This document shows positions 35,853-43,608 of a stretch of DNA of 64,000 nucleotides, piece after piece. Position 1 is the stretch's first letter; each line of letters begins with the position of its first letter. Source of the stretch: CAWGCA01 sp963820955 (lineage in GTDB: Bacteria > Pseudomonadota > Gammaproteobacteria > Chromatiales > Chromatiaceae); the NCBI GenBank assembly GCA_963820955.1, contig CAWGCA010000020.1, positions 1-64,000 on the forward strand, in the 5' to 3' direction. Position numbers and translations under genes: made by a program. A model generated the notes under the pieces. The model had not been told where the DNA came from, ran no database searches, and was given only the letters and a program-made list of their open reading frames with translations.

Positions 35853-36584
35853 TTAGTTCTGCTCTTGCTCTTCCATCGACTTCGCCCAGGGGGCGAGGTG
35901 ACGCTTCTCCCGCGGGTTGTCGACCTGATTGCGGGAAGGGCTGAAAAAGATCCCCGGCACGTGCAGCAGTTTGCTGAACGGAAACAGGATCATCAGCACG
36001 GCGACCAATACCAGGTGGACAATCAGTGGCAGGTCTACCGGCAGTTCTCCGATACTGAAACCAACCAGACCGGTGAAGAACTGCTTTACCATAACGATGT
36101 CGGTGTGGACCACCAGTGTCATCATCAGGCCACTGAAACCGATAACCAAAAGCAGCATCAGCCACAGGTAGTCGGAGGGTGACGATATATAGCGCACCCG
36201 GTCGACAAAAACCCGGCGCAGAAACAACCCGACCAGCCCGACCACCATGGCAAGACCGGCGTACAGACCGAACGGCTGAATCAGTTCGATGGGAAGCCAG
36301 ACGGGATCGATGAAGTAGCGCAGGTGGCGCAGCAGCACCACGAACAGTCCCAGATGAAACATCCAGCCGAAAATCCAGGTCCATTTGGTGCTCTTGAAAA
36401 GACTTTCGAAGAACACCACTTCACGAAACAGGCGTAAAACCACACCGGCTTCACTGACCGGGGCCGGAGTGGTGGGAATTTTTAACGGCGCAGGCGTCCT
36501 GGCGTATTGAATAACCTTTCTTGCTACGCCGACCACCAGTACCAGGGTCGCCACGACAAACAGTAACGCGATGAAAGACGACAT
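35853..36584 (-). CDS. dsrM: DsrM, NarI-like cytochrome b membrane subunit
   Basis: The 243-residue protein has five to six transmembrane helices (ALLFVVATLVLVVGV, WMFHLGLFVVLLRHL, LPLIVHLVLVAVLMILF). Histidines in helices 2 and 5 (FHLGLF..LRH, VHLVL) suit b-haem ligation as in NarI. It anchors DsrK and transfers electrons to or from quinone. A 121-base gap with hairpins separates it from dsrC. Confidence 0.94.
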   Translation of the reverse strand: MSSFIALLFVVATLVLVVGVARKVIQYARTPAPLKIPTTPAPVSEAGVVLRLFREVVFFESLFKSTKWTWIFGWMFHLGLFVVLLRHLRYFIDPVWLPIELIQPFGLYAGLAMVVGLVGLFLRRVFVDRVRYISSPSDYLWLMLLLVIGFSGLMMTLVVHTDIVMVKQFFTGLVGFSIGELPVDLPLIVHLVLVAVLMILFPFSKLLHVPGIFFSPSRNQVDNPREKRHLAPWAKSMEEQEQN

Positions 36585-36660
36585 GTTCCTGCAATCCTCT
36601 GTGGATTTTATCCTGGCTCCGGTACCAGACAGGTACCTCGCCGAATCCAGGCTTTACGTA

Positions 36661-36688
36661 CGGGAGGGCGCTACAGGCCACCCTCCCG
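36661..36688 (-). promoter_or_regulatory. Hairpin downstream of dsrC
   Basis: CGGGAGGG at 36661-36668 pairs with CCCTCCCG at 36681-36688, with a 12-base loop. A smaller GATC-based palindrome lies next to it. There is no T-run, so it likely protects the upstream dsrC mRNA or causes partial termination, allowing much more DsrC than DsrM. Confidence 0.6.
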
Positions 36689-36705
36689 ATCCGTTCTGAT
36701 CGGCT

Positions 36706-37038
36706 TTAGATGCAGCCGGTCGGCTTCGGCAGGCCGGCAAAACGGCATGCCTGCTTACCAGGGCCGTAGGGGAACAGGGCATAGAGATACTTGCTGTTGC
36801 CCTTCTCTTTACCCAGTTTCTTACCAACCGCCTTGGTCAAAACGCGGACGGCAGGGGCGATCTGGTACTCTTCGTAGTACTCCCGCAAGAAGTTAATGAT
36901 ATCCCAGTGGTCATCGGTCAGCTCGAGATCGTCCTCTTTCGCCATCTCTGTCGCAATACCCGGCTCCCATTCGGCCAGGTTGACCAGATAGCCTTCCTCA
37001 TCGGTTTCGAAGGTCTTGCCATTGACTTCTATAGCCAT
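36706..37038 (-). CDS. dsrC: DsrC, sulfur carrier protein
   Basis: The 110-residue protein shows the complete DsrC C terminus: Cys98 (GKQACRFAGLPKP) and the penultimate Cys109 (TGCI). This redox-active pair forms the trisulfide handled by DsrAB and DsrMK. The family's 8-residue insertion relative to TusE (LTKAVGKKLGKEKGNSKY region) is present. It accepts sulfur from DsrEFH, encoded just upstream. Confidence 0.97.
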   Translation of the reverse strand: MAIEVNGKTFETDEEGYLVNLAEWEPGIATEMAKEDDLELTDDHWDIINFLREYYEEYQIAPAVRVLTKAVGKKLGKEKGNSKYLYALFPYGPGKQACRFAGLPKPTGCI

Positions 37039-37086
37039 AATATTTTCTCCAAAAGTTCAGATAGTGAAAATTCAGTATTGTGGGTA

Positions 37087-37392
37087 TCAGACCCAGGCCA
37101 CCACTTTGTCGTACTCAGCAGCGAGGTCAACAAACTTGCCGTAATCTACGATCTCGAACCCATCGGTTACCCGGTCTTCAGTGAGTCCGCGCGCCTTCAT
37201 ATCCGGACCCAGTACAAAGAACTTCACACCCTGGGCGGACTTCACCTTCCCCTCTGCAGCAATGTTCTTCATTGCGGCATAAACCCCATCCTCGTAGAGC
37301 AGGACGGCGCTGCCTTCTAAAACATGCTCCATACAGCTGTCGAAGGAGCTCTTTTCGAAAGGCGATTTGTTTACAGTATGCAATTCACTCAT
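37087..37392 (-). CDS. dsrH: DsrH, sulfurtransferase subunit (TusB-like)
   Basis: A 101-residue DsrH/TusB-family protein with the conserved cysteine at residue 20 (SSFDSCMEHV), the position known from A. vinosum DsrH. It forms the DsrE2F2H2 hexamer. Spacing to dsrF is 15 bases. Confidence 0.95.
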   Translation of the reverse strand: MSELHTVNKSPFEKSSFDSCMEHVLEGSAVLLYEDGVYAAMKNIAAEGKVKSAQGVKFFVLGPDMKARGLTEDRVTDGFEIVDYGKFVDLAAEYDKVVAWV

Positions 37393-37407
37393 GACAGCTC
37401 ATTCCCC

Positions 37408-37818
37408 TCAGAAGCTGAAGACGACGTCCTGACCTTCGATGATCTTGGCCAGCTCGGCACGACTCACCACGCGGATAGAATCCTTCTCCGCCCAATCCTC
37501 GTCTTCGTCCTCCCAGGTCAGATGCATCAGATCGTCGATGGTCAGACCACGCTCGTCCAGCGACTCCTGCTCCACATAGAGCTGGTTGACATCATAATCG
37601 CCGAGGGCCGAATAAGTTGGTGAGAAATTTTTCATATCCAAATCGGACGTATCCTGACCCTTCACGATCTGGAATACACCGTCATCCACAAACGCCAGAC
37701 TCACTTTCTGATCGAAGGCGGCACCAATCAGTACGACTTCCAATGACTCCCACGCATAGATAGTGCCATAGGGTGCACGGCGATTGAGGTACAGGAAATT
37801 TTTAATATCTTCGGACAT
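37408..37818 (-). CDS. dsrF: DsrF, sulfurtransferase subunit (TusC-like)
   Basis: A 136-residue DsrF/TusC-family protein (LYLNRRAPYGTIYAWESLEV, VSLAFVDDGVFQIVKGQ). As expected for DsrF it has no cysteine, so it is structural in the DsrEFH hexamer. Confidence 0.95.
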   Translation of the reverse strand: MSEDIKNFLYLNRRAPYGTIYAWESLEVVLIGAAFDQKVSLAFVDDGVFQIVKGQDTSDLDMKNFSPTYSALGDYDVNQLYVEQESLDERGLTIDDLMHLTWEDEDEDWAEKDSIRVVSRAELAKIIEGQDVVFSF

Positions 37819-37835
37819 TGTTTACTCTCCTGTGC

Positions 37836-38228
37836 TCAGTCGCCGAAAACCACCAGTCGCTCGGACTGGATGGCCGCTTCTACCAGTTGCCCCAGACCGG
37901 AAATCCGGAATCTGGGATGGATGTTGGTAGCGTCTTTACCATTACGCTCTGCCTCGCCGTCATCGACGACGCCACGACGCTGAGCAGCGGCCACACAGAC
38001 CACCATATCCAGGTCGTGCTTTTCCGCCAGTTCGGCCCAGCGGTTCACGACATGCCGGTCATCCTGTGGCGGCGAGGTCAGGCGTGTGCTGTTGCCCACA
38101 CCGTCGTGGTAGAAGAAGACGCGAAATATCTCATGCCCCTTCTCCAACGCATTCTTGGTAAACATATAGGCCGAATCAGATGCCTGATGCTGGTAAGGCC
38201 CTTCGTTGATTTGAATCGCAAATTTCAT
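37836..38228 (-). CDS. dsrE: DsrE, sulfurtransferase catalytic subunit (TusD-like)
   Basis: The 130-residue protein contains the active cysteine at exactly residue 78 (VVCVAAAQRRG), the persulfide-carrying Cys78 of A. vinosum DsrE. It passes sulfur to DsrC Cys at the C terminus. Confidence 0.96.
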   Translation of the reverse strand: MKFAIQINEGPYQHQASDSAYMFTKNALEKGHEIFRVFFYHDGVGNSTRLTSPPQDDRHVVNRWAELAEKHDLDMVVCVAAAQRRGVVDDGEAERNGKDATNIHPRFRISGLGQLVEAAIQSERLVVFGD

Positions 38229-38256
38229 TTGCTATCCCTTATATCGAGCAGCCGAA

Positions 38257-39330
38257 TCAGAAGCGGATGTGCGCAGAGGCGTTCAGATTGGCACGACCGC
38301 CACGCCAGTCATCAATGTGATACTTAGTGAAAGGCAGGCCGGTCTTTTCAAAGAACCGTGGCCAACCGATGCGTTCAGCCCACTCGCCAACGCGCTCGTA
38401 ATCCTTGGCGTCCGCTTTGTACACACTCAATATCTGCTTGACGACGGCGGAAACCTCGGGCCAACGCGGCGGATTGTTGGGAACGCCGGAGGCGACCAGC
38501 TTGTGGAAGGTCGGCTTGGAGCGGGCATTGGAGTTCTTGCCACCCACCCAGATCGCAAACTTGGAATGTTCCGGATCGTTGATCTGCATCGGCGGACAGG
38601 GCGGAAAACATGCGCCGCAGCAGATGCATTTCTTCTCATCGACTTCCAGCGATGGCTTGCCGTTGACCATGGCAGGACGGATCGCAGCAACCGGACAACG
38701 GGCAACAACCGCCGGCCGTTCACAGACATTGGCTACCTGATCATGATTGATCTTCGGCGGCTTGGTGTGCTGAATGTTGATGGCGATATCACCTTGGCCG
38801 CCACAGTTGATCTGACAGCAGGAGGTGGTGATGTGCACACGGTTGGGCATCTCCTCTTTGGTGAATTCTTCGTACAGATCGTCCATCAATGCCTTGACGG
38901 CACCGGAGGCATCGGTACCCGGGATATCGCAGTGCAGCCAGCCCTGGGTGTGGGAGATCATCGAGACCGACGGGCCGGTTCCACCGATGGGAAAGCCCTC
39001 GGCAGTAAGCTTATCGATCAGGGGCTGAACCTTGGACTCTTCGGAGACCATGAACTCCATGTTGGAACGGATAGTGAATCGGACATAGCCTTCGGCAAAT
39101 TCATCGGCGATATCCATCAGCTTACGGATGGTATAGAGATCCATCTGACGCTGGGTGCCAGCACGTACCGTCCAGATGTCGTCGCCACTCTTGGCCACGT
39201 GATGCAGGACACCGGGGCGGGGACGTTCGTGCCAGCTCCATGCGCCGTAGTTCTTTTTCAGCACCGGGTGCAGGTAGGATTCCATCTCCGGTACGCCACT
39301 CTCAATCGGCATGCGAGGTGCGTCAGCCAT
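38257..39330 (-). CDS. dsrB: DsrB, dissimilatory sulfite reductase beta subunit
   Basis: The 357-residue subunit has the sirohaem/[4Fe-4S] region with Cys171, Cys172 and Cys176 (TTSCCQINCGG) and a ferredoxin domain CICCGACFPPC (237-245). GGAGG precedes the ATG. Together with DsrA it forms the reverse-acting reductase that oxidises DsrC-bound sulfur to sulfite in the cytoplasm. Confidence 0.97.
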   Translation of the reverse strand: MADAPRMPIESGVPEMESYLHPVLKKNYGAWSWHERPRPGVLHHVAKSGDDIWTVRAGTQRQMDLYTIRKLMDIADEFAEGYVRFTIRSNMEFMVSEESKVQPLIDKLTAEGFPIGGTGPSVSMISHTQGWLHCDIPGTDASGAVKALMDDLYEEFTKEEMPNRVHITTSCCQINCGGQGDIAINIQHTKPPKINHDQVANVCERPAVVARCPVAAIRPAMVNGKPSLEVDEKKCICCGACFPPCPPMQINDPEHSKFAIWVGGKNSNARSKPTFHKLVASGVPNNPPRWPEVSAVVKQILSVYKADAKDYERVGEWAERIGWPRFFEKTGLPFTKYHIDDWRGGRANLNASAHIRF

Positions 39331-39381
39331 TTGTTACCTCCAAATTCTGTTCGATTTCTGAATCTGTTCTGCGAGTCGTCA

Positions 39382-39407
39382 CGGTCCGTCACCCAGGTGA
39401 CGGACCG
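39382..39407 (-). promoter_or_regulatory. Perfect hairpin between dsrA and dsrB
   Basis: CGGTCCGTCAC at 39382-39392 pairs perfectly with GTGACGGACCG at 39397-39407 over a 4-base loop. It lies in the 90-base gap, 14 bases after the dsrA stop. No T-run follows on the minus strand, so an mRNA-stability or processing element is more likely than a terminator. Confidence 0.7.
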
Positions 39408-39420
39408 CATCACGGGGCTT

Positions 39421-40665
39421 TTACTGCGCCGCCTGACGCTCGTTCCACTTGGCCGCTTCCTCATCCCAGTCGTCGGACCGGAAGTAGGGGTTCATGCGCG
39501 GCTGGTTGATCATGTTCGGATCGATCTCCAGGCCAACACCTTCCAGGAAGTTGGTCAGGCCGATGCGCTCGATCATCTCGCCGGTACGCTCGTGCTCCAG
39601 GGCGTTCTCGGCAAAAAAGTCCAGGATCTCGGTGGCCAACTCCTCCAGCCATTCGAAGTCCTCATCGGTCTCCAGCTTGTGGAAAGGCACAATCACAGTG
39701 CCCATCAGATCGCCGATCTTCAGGGTACGCTTGCCACCGCACAACAGGGTGATGCCCTTGTCGTCGCCCGGGGAGAGCGCCTTGGTCATTACGTTGATGC
39801 AGTGCATGCAGCGTACACAGGACGGGTTGTCTACCGCCAGGGTGTCGTCGTCATTCAGCGACAGCGCCTTGGTCGGGCAGCGGGTGATCACGTTGTCGAT
39901 CACATACTTGCGGCCCTTGTCGGCCACAAACGCCTTGACCTCCGCCTGATCCACCTTCATGTCGTCACGCCAGGTGCCGATGGTGGCCAGGTCGGCCCGC
40001 TGCACCGAGTTCATGCAGTCGTTCGGGCAGCCCGATACCTTGTACTTGAACTTGTAGGGCAGGGCCGGACGGTGCATGTCGTCCAGCGCATTGTTCACCA
40101 GCATACGCATGGTGCGGCCCTCGTCCAGACAGGAGTTCTCGCAGCGCGCCGCGCCCACGCAAGACATACCGGTGCGAACCGCCGGACCGGCACCGCCGAG
40201 ATCAAAACCCATCTCGTTGATCGCGTCGAAGGCGGGCTGGACATTATCGGTGCTGCAGCCCTGGAACATGATGTCGCCGGACTGGCCGTGGAAGGCGATC
40301 AGGCCGGAGCCGTACTTCTCCCAGATGTCGCAGAACTTGCGGATGGTGTTGGTGTCGTAGTGCATGCCCGGAGGCGGCATCACCCGCAGGGTATGGAATT
40401 CCGCCGCGGCGGGATAGATCGGCTTCTCGTTTGCGTCCTTCAGTTCGGTGAAGCGGGGAATGATCCCGCCACCGTAACCGATGACACCGACAGTGCCCCC
40501 CTTCCAGTAGCCCTTGCGGGTCTCGTAGGAGGTCTCCAGCTGCCCCAGCAGGTCGACCATCATATCGTTGTCGTTGGCCAGACGCTTGAGGCCGGTCACA
40601 AAGCTTGGCCATGGGCCACTCTCCAGCTGGTCCAGCATGGGTGTGTCATGCATCGGTTTTGCCAT
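39421..40665 (-). CDS. dsrA: DsrA, dissimilatory sulfite reductase alpha subunit
   Basis: The 414-residue subunit has the sirohaem-[4Fe-4S] motif C-x5-C at 169-175 (CVGAARC) and C-x3-C at 213-217 (CPNDC), and a ferredoxin domain with Cys263, 283, 286 and 289. AGGAGATT lies 9 bases before the ATG. It is the first gene of the cluster. Presence with dsrL, dsrEFH and dsrN marks the oxidative type. Confidence 0.97.
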   Translation of the reverse strand: MAKPMHDTPMLDQLESGPWPSFVTGLKRLANDNDMMVDLLGQLETSYETRKGYWKGGTVGVIGYGGGIIPRFTELKDANEKPIYPAAAEFHTLRVMPPPGMHYDTNTIRKFCDIWEKYGSGLIAFHGQSGDIMFQGCSTDNVQPAFDAINEMGFDLGGAGPAVRTGMSCVGAARCENSCLDEGRTMRMLVNNALDDMHRPALPYKFKYKVSGCPNDCMNSVQRADLATIGTWRDDMKVDQAEVKAFVADKGRKYVIDNVITRCPTKALSLNDDDTLAVDNPSCVRCMHCINVMTKALSPGDDKGITLLCGGKRTLKIGDLMGTVIVPFHKLETDEDFEWLEELATEILDFFAENALEHERTGEMIERIGLTNFLEGVGLEIDPNMINQPRMNPYFRSDDWDEEAAKWNERQAAQ

Positions 40666-40792
40666 CAGTAGAATCTCCTATTGGTTTAAATCTTCGGGGT
40701 CCCGGGCTTACCGTTTCACCAAATACGGCTACTTCAGAATCTGTTGAAAGGCTCGCCTGAAGCCCTGGGTTCGCGAACCTTAAAATCGATCT

Positions 40793-40840
40793 CTAATCAA
40801 GGGGCGGATTCGACCACCCTGCTCCAAGCATTCGATGCAT
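40793..40840 (-). CDS. Possible 15-residue leader peptide upstream of dsrA
   Basis: AGGAGATTCTAAA precedes an ATG at 40840 that reads MHRMLGAGWSNPPLD and stops at 40793. The ten bases AGGAGATTCT are identical to those in front of dsrA (AGGAGATTCTACTG), so this looks like a duplicated translation start. It could be a regulatory leader peptide or a chance relic of duplication. Confidence 0.3.
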   Translation of the reverse strand: MHRMLGAGWSNPPLD

Positions 40841-40924
40841 TTTAGAATCTCCTAATGCAGCACAATATCCCGCTAATGGGGGGGGTAGCAGGAAAGTAAA
40901 TCTATCCATAAAGAGATATATTAA

Positions 40925-40946
40925 TTAATTCAAATATATGAATTAA
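40925..40946. promoter_or_regulatory. AT-rich palindrome in the dsr upstream region
   Basis: TTAATTCA at 40925-40932 and TGAATTAA at 40939-40946 form a perfect inverted repeat around a 6-base spacer. Its place about 260 bases before dsrA suits a regulator site. Confidence 0.35.
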
Positions 40947-41267
40947 CTACCTATGTATTTAGATATTCATCTTTACCAACAATAAGATACGATTACTTGT
41001 GAATTTGACGCATGAAAAATGATTTTCTGAAAACCATTGGCACACTTCCCTCGCTTTCCGATTTTAAACTTGCGCCGGACAGGGCGAATGAGGTTCAATA
41101 GTAAAAGCGCAGTATTTTACTAGGTAATTTTTCCGCCACTTCAAATGCCGGGAAAGAGACCGCAAATAGCGCAGCGCAAAACATGGGACGGGTATTCTAT
41201 TATATTTGATGCAGGCTCGCCTTGTGATTGATGTAATTTGACAGTTAAGCGCACGGGGAATTAAGGC

Positions 41268-41444
41268 ATGCTCTATCTCAGCGAGATTCTGATTCAGAAT
41301 ACCCAGGTGGGTTCCTTCGAGGAACTGCTGGAGGTGGTTAAAGAGAAATCCAAAACGGAGATTTTTTTTCGCATCGACGTAAAACCCCAATTTGAGGACA
41401 CGCCACAGGACTGGGAAGATCGGCTCGAAGCGACCTTTACCTGA
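41268..41444 (+). CDS. Small conserved-looking protein, 58 residues
   Basis: ATG at 41268 opens MLYLSEILIQNTQVGSFEEL and ends at TGA 41442-41444; an AAGG lies just before the start. The protein is mildly acidic, has no membrane segment or cysteine, and alternates helix and strand (LLEVVKEKSKTEIFFRIDVK). Codon use is normal for the window. It is the first gene of the plus-strand group that contains the Cas6-like and RspA genes. I do not recognise the family. Confidence 0.55.
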   Translation: MLYLSEILIQNTQVGSFEELLEVVKEKSKTEIFFRIDVKPQFEDTPQDWEDRLEATFT

Positions 41445-41572
41445 ATGAGCAGACACTCAATCCAGTATCGGCTCAGCGGTCAATTTGAATCTCCGGTCGG
41501 TGCAGAGAAAACAATCCTCTCGGTGAATCCTCACAGAGGTACGAAGACAGGTTTTTGGGACAGTTAAAAGCA

Positions 41573-42277
41573 ATGAAATATCTGCAGAGCGAGGCCTATT
41601 TAGGCAACAACGAGTGTTCCGGCGATGCAATCGAGCCCGCCAAGCTGGCGGTGCTGCGCATTGAAGAGTTGGAGAAACAGATCGATTCCCTGCCCCAAGA
41701 CGCCCCCGCAAACGACCGGTTGCAGCTAGCCCTGGACCGCTGCTATACACTGCTCGAGCTGAACCGGTTTGAAGAGGCCTGGACGATTGCACGCGACGCC
41801 CTGGATCAAGCGCTGGAGGATGAACTCTGGCTGCGCGGGGTCGAAGCCTGCGACATCATGTTCCAAAGCGACCAAGCGGATTCCGTCAAGGCGCTGGCCC
41901 ACGGAATCTGGCTGGGTGTGACCTTCCCGGTGGACCCGGAACTCAGTGTCGCCATGCTGCAGCATCTGGTGGATGAGAGCCCGGAGCGATCCGATGGAGC
42001 GGCTGTCGCCGCAGCCACCGCCTGCTATCTGGTTGACCTCCGTGCCGAGGGCAAACAGCGGGAAGATCTATTGTTTTTCACCAATCAGATCCTGGGCCAG
42101 GTAGCTCGCACGCACAGCCAGGTGGAGGAACAGGAGATTTTCGATTTCTGGGTCAAGCAACTGGAACTGGATGAACCGCAGAAATTCCTGCCCCGCCTGT
42201 CCAGGGTGCTGGAACTTTTGATTGGTGACCCCTGGTGGTTCGACCGGGATGAACTGCGAGACAAAATTCCGTCTTGA
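41573..42277 (+). CDS. Helical protein of unknown function next to the Cas6-like gene
   Basis: The 234-residue protein starts at ATG 41573 (a TTG six codons earlier is also possible). It is acidic and almost wholly alpha-helical, with TPR-like stretches (RCYTLLELNRFEEAWTIARD, ACYLVDLRAEGKQREDLL). No signal peptide or catalytic motif is visible. It lies 67 bases before the Cas6-like gene, in the same direction, and so probably forms one transcription unit with it and rspA. Protein-protein interaction is the most likely role; family unknown to me. Confidence 0.75.
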   Translation: MKYLQSEAYLGNNECSGDAIEPAKLAVLRIEELEKQIDSLPQDAPANDRLQLALDRCYTLLELNRFEEAWTIARDALDQALEDELWLRGVEACDIMFQSDQADSVKALAHGIWLGVTFPVDPELSVAMLQHLVDESPERSDGAAVAAATACYLVDLRAEGKQREDLLFFTNQILGQVARTHSQVEEQEIFDFWVKQLELDEPQKFLPRLSRVLELLIGDPWWFDRDELRDKIPS

Positions 42278-42344
42278 GCGCAGGATTAGGAACCCAGATA
42301 TTCAGTAACCAGCAGCAAACATTAACGGAGTTGTTTTAATAGCG

Positions 42345-43004
42345 ATGTACTGGCAGGAAGACACAAACAAGAATCAGTTTGTAATACCGGATAATGTAGT
42401 GGATCTGACGTTCAGCATCCGCTGCGCCACCCTGCCCGTGGATCATGCCTGGGAACTATCTGACCAGATCAGACAGGTGCTCCCCTGGTTCGATCAGGAG
42501 GCTTTGGCAGGCTTGCATATCATCCATGGCGCGGACTCAGGGAACGGCTGGGAGCGACCGCAGGGTGCTGACGAACTGCTCCAGCTCTCCCGCAGGACCA
42601 AACTGACGCTGCGACTACCCCGCCATCGGATCGAAGACGCCGCCGTCCTCTCGGGAAAGGTTTTAACGGTGGGCGGGCACCGGCTGGAGGTTGGGGATCA
42701 CAAGTCCCGGCTGTTGAGCATGACTAACACCCTCTACAGCCGCTATCTGGCAACCCGCCCGGAATGGGACGAGGATGAGTTCATGGCATGGGCGATCGGT
42801 GAACTGAAGGCGCTGAATCTCCGATTTAAAAAGGTGCTTTGCGGCAGAAGTTATACAATCACCATGCCAGAGGGCCCGATCCCCACCAAGAGCCTGATGG
42901 TGGCTGATCTTCCCCACGAAGATGCGGTCACGCTACAGGAACAGGGCATCGGACCACTGCGCTCGATGGGTTTGGGGCTGTTCCTCCCGCAAAAAAGTTT
43001 CTAA
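42345..43004 (+). CDS. Cas6/Cmx6-like protein without a CRISPR array
   Basis: The 219-residue protein resembles the Cas6 variant labelled Cmx6 (type I-MYXAN). Shared features are an N-terminal DLTFSIRCATLPVDHAWELS, a central LSRRTKLTLRLPRHR, LCGRSYTITMPEGPIPTKSL, and a C-terminal glycine-rich loop GIGPLRSMGLGLFLPQKSF typical of Cas6 RAMP folds. No cas genes, no repeats and no spacers are present in the window. Position between a helical unknown and rspA, divergent from dsrA, suggests a role in RNA handling for sulfur genes in place of CRISPR maturation; that role is an inference. A catalytic histidine is not certain. Confidence 0.72.
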   Translation: MYWQEDTNKNQFVIPDNVVDLTFSIRCATLPVDHAWELSDQIRQVLPWFDQEALAGLHIIHGADSGNGWERPQGADELLQLSRRTKLTLRLPRHRIEDAAVLSGKVLTVGGHRLEVGDHKSRLLSMTNTLYSRYLATRPEWDEDEFMAWAIGELKALNLRFKKVLCGRSYTITMPEGPIPTKSLMVADLPHEDAVTLQEQGIGPLRSMGLGLFLPQKSF

Positions 43005-43146
43005 TAGACTGCGTTCCATTTTCCAGCAGTCCGTTTTAATATATTATCTTTTTCTAAGTTCCTTCTTTGGGCCGCTGTTGATCCTACTGCCTGATCAAAA
43101 AGCGCTATCTGCGGCCCGGAAGGTTTTGTTCCAGAAGGAGAGTCCA

Positions 43147-43491
43147 ATGTCATACGAAGTGAACGGCAAAACCATCGCGACCAACGCCAACGGCTATCTT
43201 GAAGACCAGGCGGACTGGAGCGAAGACGTGGCCAATATTATTGCCGAAGCAGAGGGGATCACCCTGTCCGAGAAGGCCTGGGAGGTTATCAACTTTCTGC
43301 GCGACGAGTACTTCAACAACAGTGGCAATCAGCCCAACGAACGCAACATGGTGAAACACTTCAAGGGAGTCTGGACCGATCTGGACAAGGTGGACGCCAA
43401 GGCACTCTATGTCCACTTCCCCATGGGTCCGGCCAAACAAGCCGGCAAGATCGCTGGCTTGCCAGAGACCAAGCGTAAAGGCGGTTATTGA
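43147..43491 (+). CDS. rspA: RspA-type DsrC paralogue lacking both C-terminal cysteines
   Basis: GAAGGAG lies 6 bases before the ATG at 43147. The 114-residue protein aligns along its length with DsrC in this window (YEVNGKT versus IEVNGKT, WEVINFLRDEYF, MGPAKQAGKIAGLP). The cysteine positions are replaced: KQAGKIAGLP instead of KQACRFAGLP, and the end is KRKGGY instead of PTGCI. It contains no cysteine. DsrC-family members without cysteines are known as RspA and are thought to be regulatory rather than sulfur carriers. Confidence 0.88.
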   Translation: MSYEVNGKTIATNANGYLEDQADWSEDVANIIAEAEGITLSEKAWEVINFLRDEYFNNSGNQPNERNMVKHFKGVWTDLDKVDAKALYVHFPMGPAKQAGKIAGLPETKRKGGY

Positions 43492-43525
43492 TTTCAGGGT
43501 TTCCCCGGGATCGATGATCCGCGAG

Positions 43526-43579
43526 CGCAAGGCCTTACTCCTTGCGACAGGTCTGGCCGGTGGGGTCCTGCCCCACCGG
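43526..43579. terminator. Two hairpins between the convergent rspA and dioxygenase genes
   Basis: CGCAAGG/CCTTGCG at 43526-43546 and CCGGTGGGG-TCCTG-CCCCACCGG at 43557-43579 form stable stems in the 117-base gap between two convergent genes. They probably end transcripts from both sides, although T-runs are lacking. Confidence 0.65.
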
Positions 43580-43608
43580 CATCCACCGAGTATCGGTCCT
43601 GGGCCTGA

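Larger units (their letters stand above)
40666..41267. other. dsr upstream regulatory region between divergent gene groups
   Basis: This 600-base stretch separates dsrA (minus) from the 58-residue gene (plus). It holds a short open frame with a copied ribosome binding site (40793-40840), an AT-rich block at 40895-41000 with a perfect palindrome (40925-40946), and room for promoters in both directions. A minus-strand -35 TTGAAT followed by TATGGA/TAGATT at about 40900-40940 is possible but weak. Confidence 0.5.

Noticed and set aside
34215..36182. 655-residue plus-strand open frame opposite dsrK and dsrM
   Set aside because: Antisense to two well-defined dsr genes and without domains.
38269..40671. 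800-residue plus-strand open frame opposite dsrB and dsrA
   Set aside because: It is antisense to two certain dsr genes, runs through the intergenic gap, and has no domain or ribosome binding site; a GC-skew shadow.
41064..41456. 130-residue minus-strand open frame upstream of dsrA
   Set aside because: Overlaps the better-supported 58-residue plus-strand gene, lacks a ribosome binding site and looks random in composition.
42345..43004. CRISPR array expected beside a Cas6-like gene
   Set aside because: No regularly spaced direct repeats were seen anywhere in the window.
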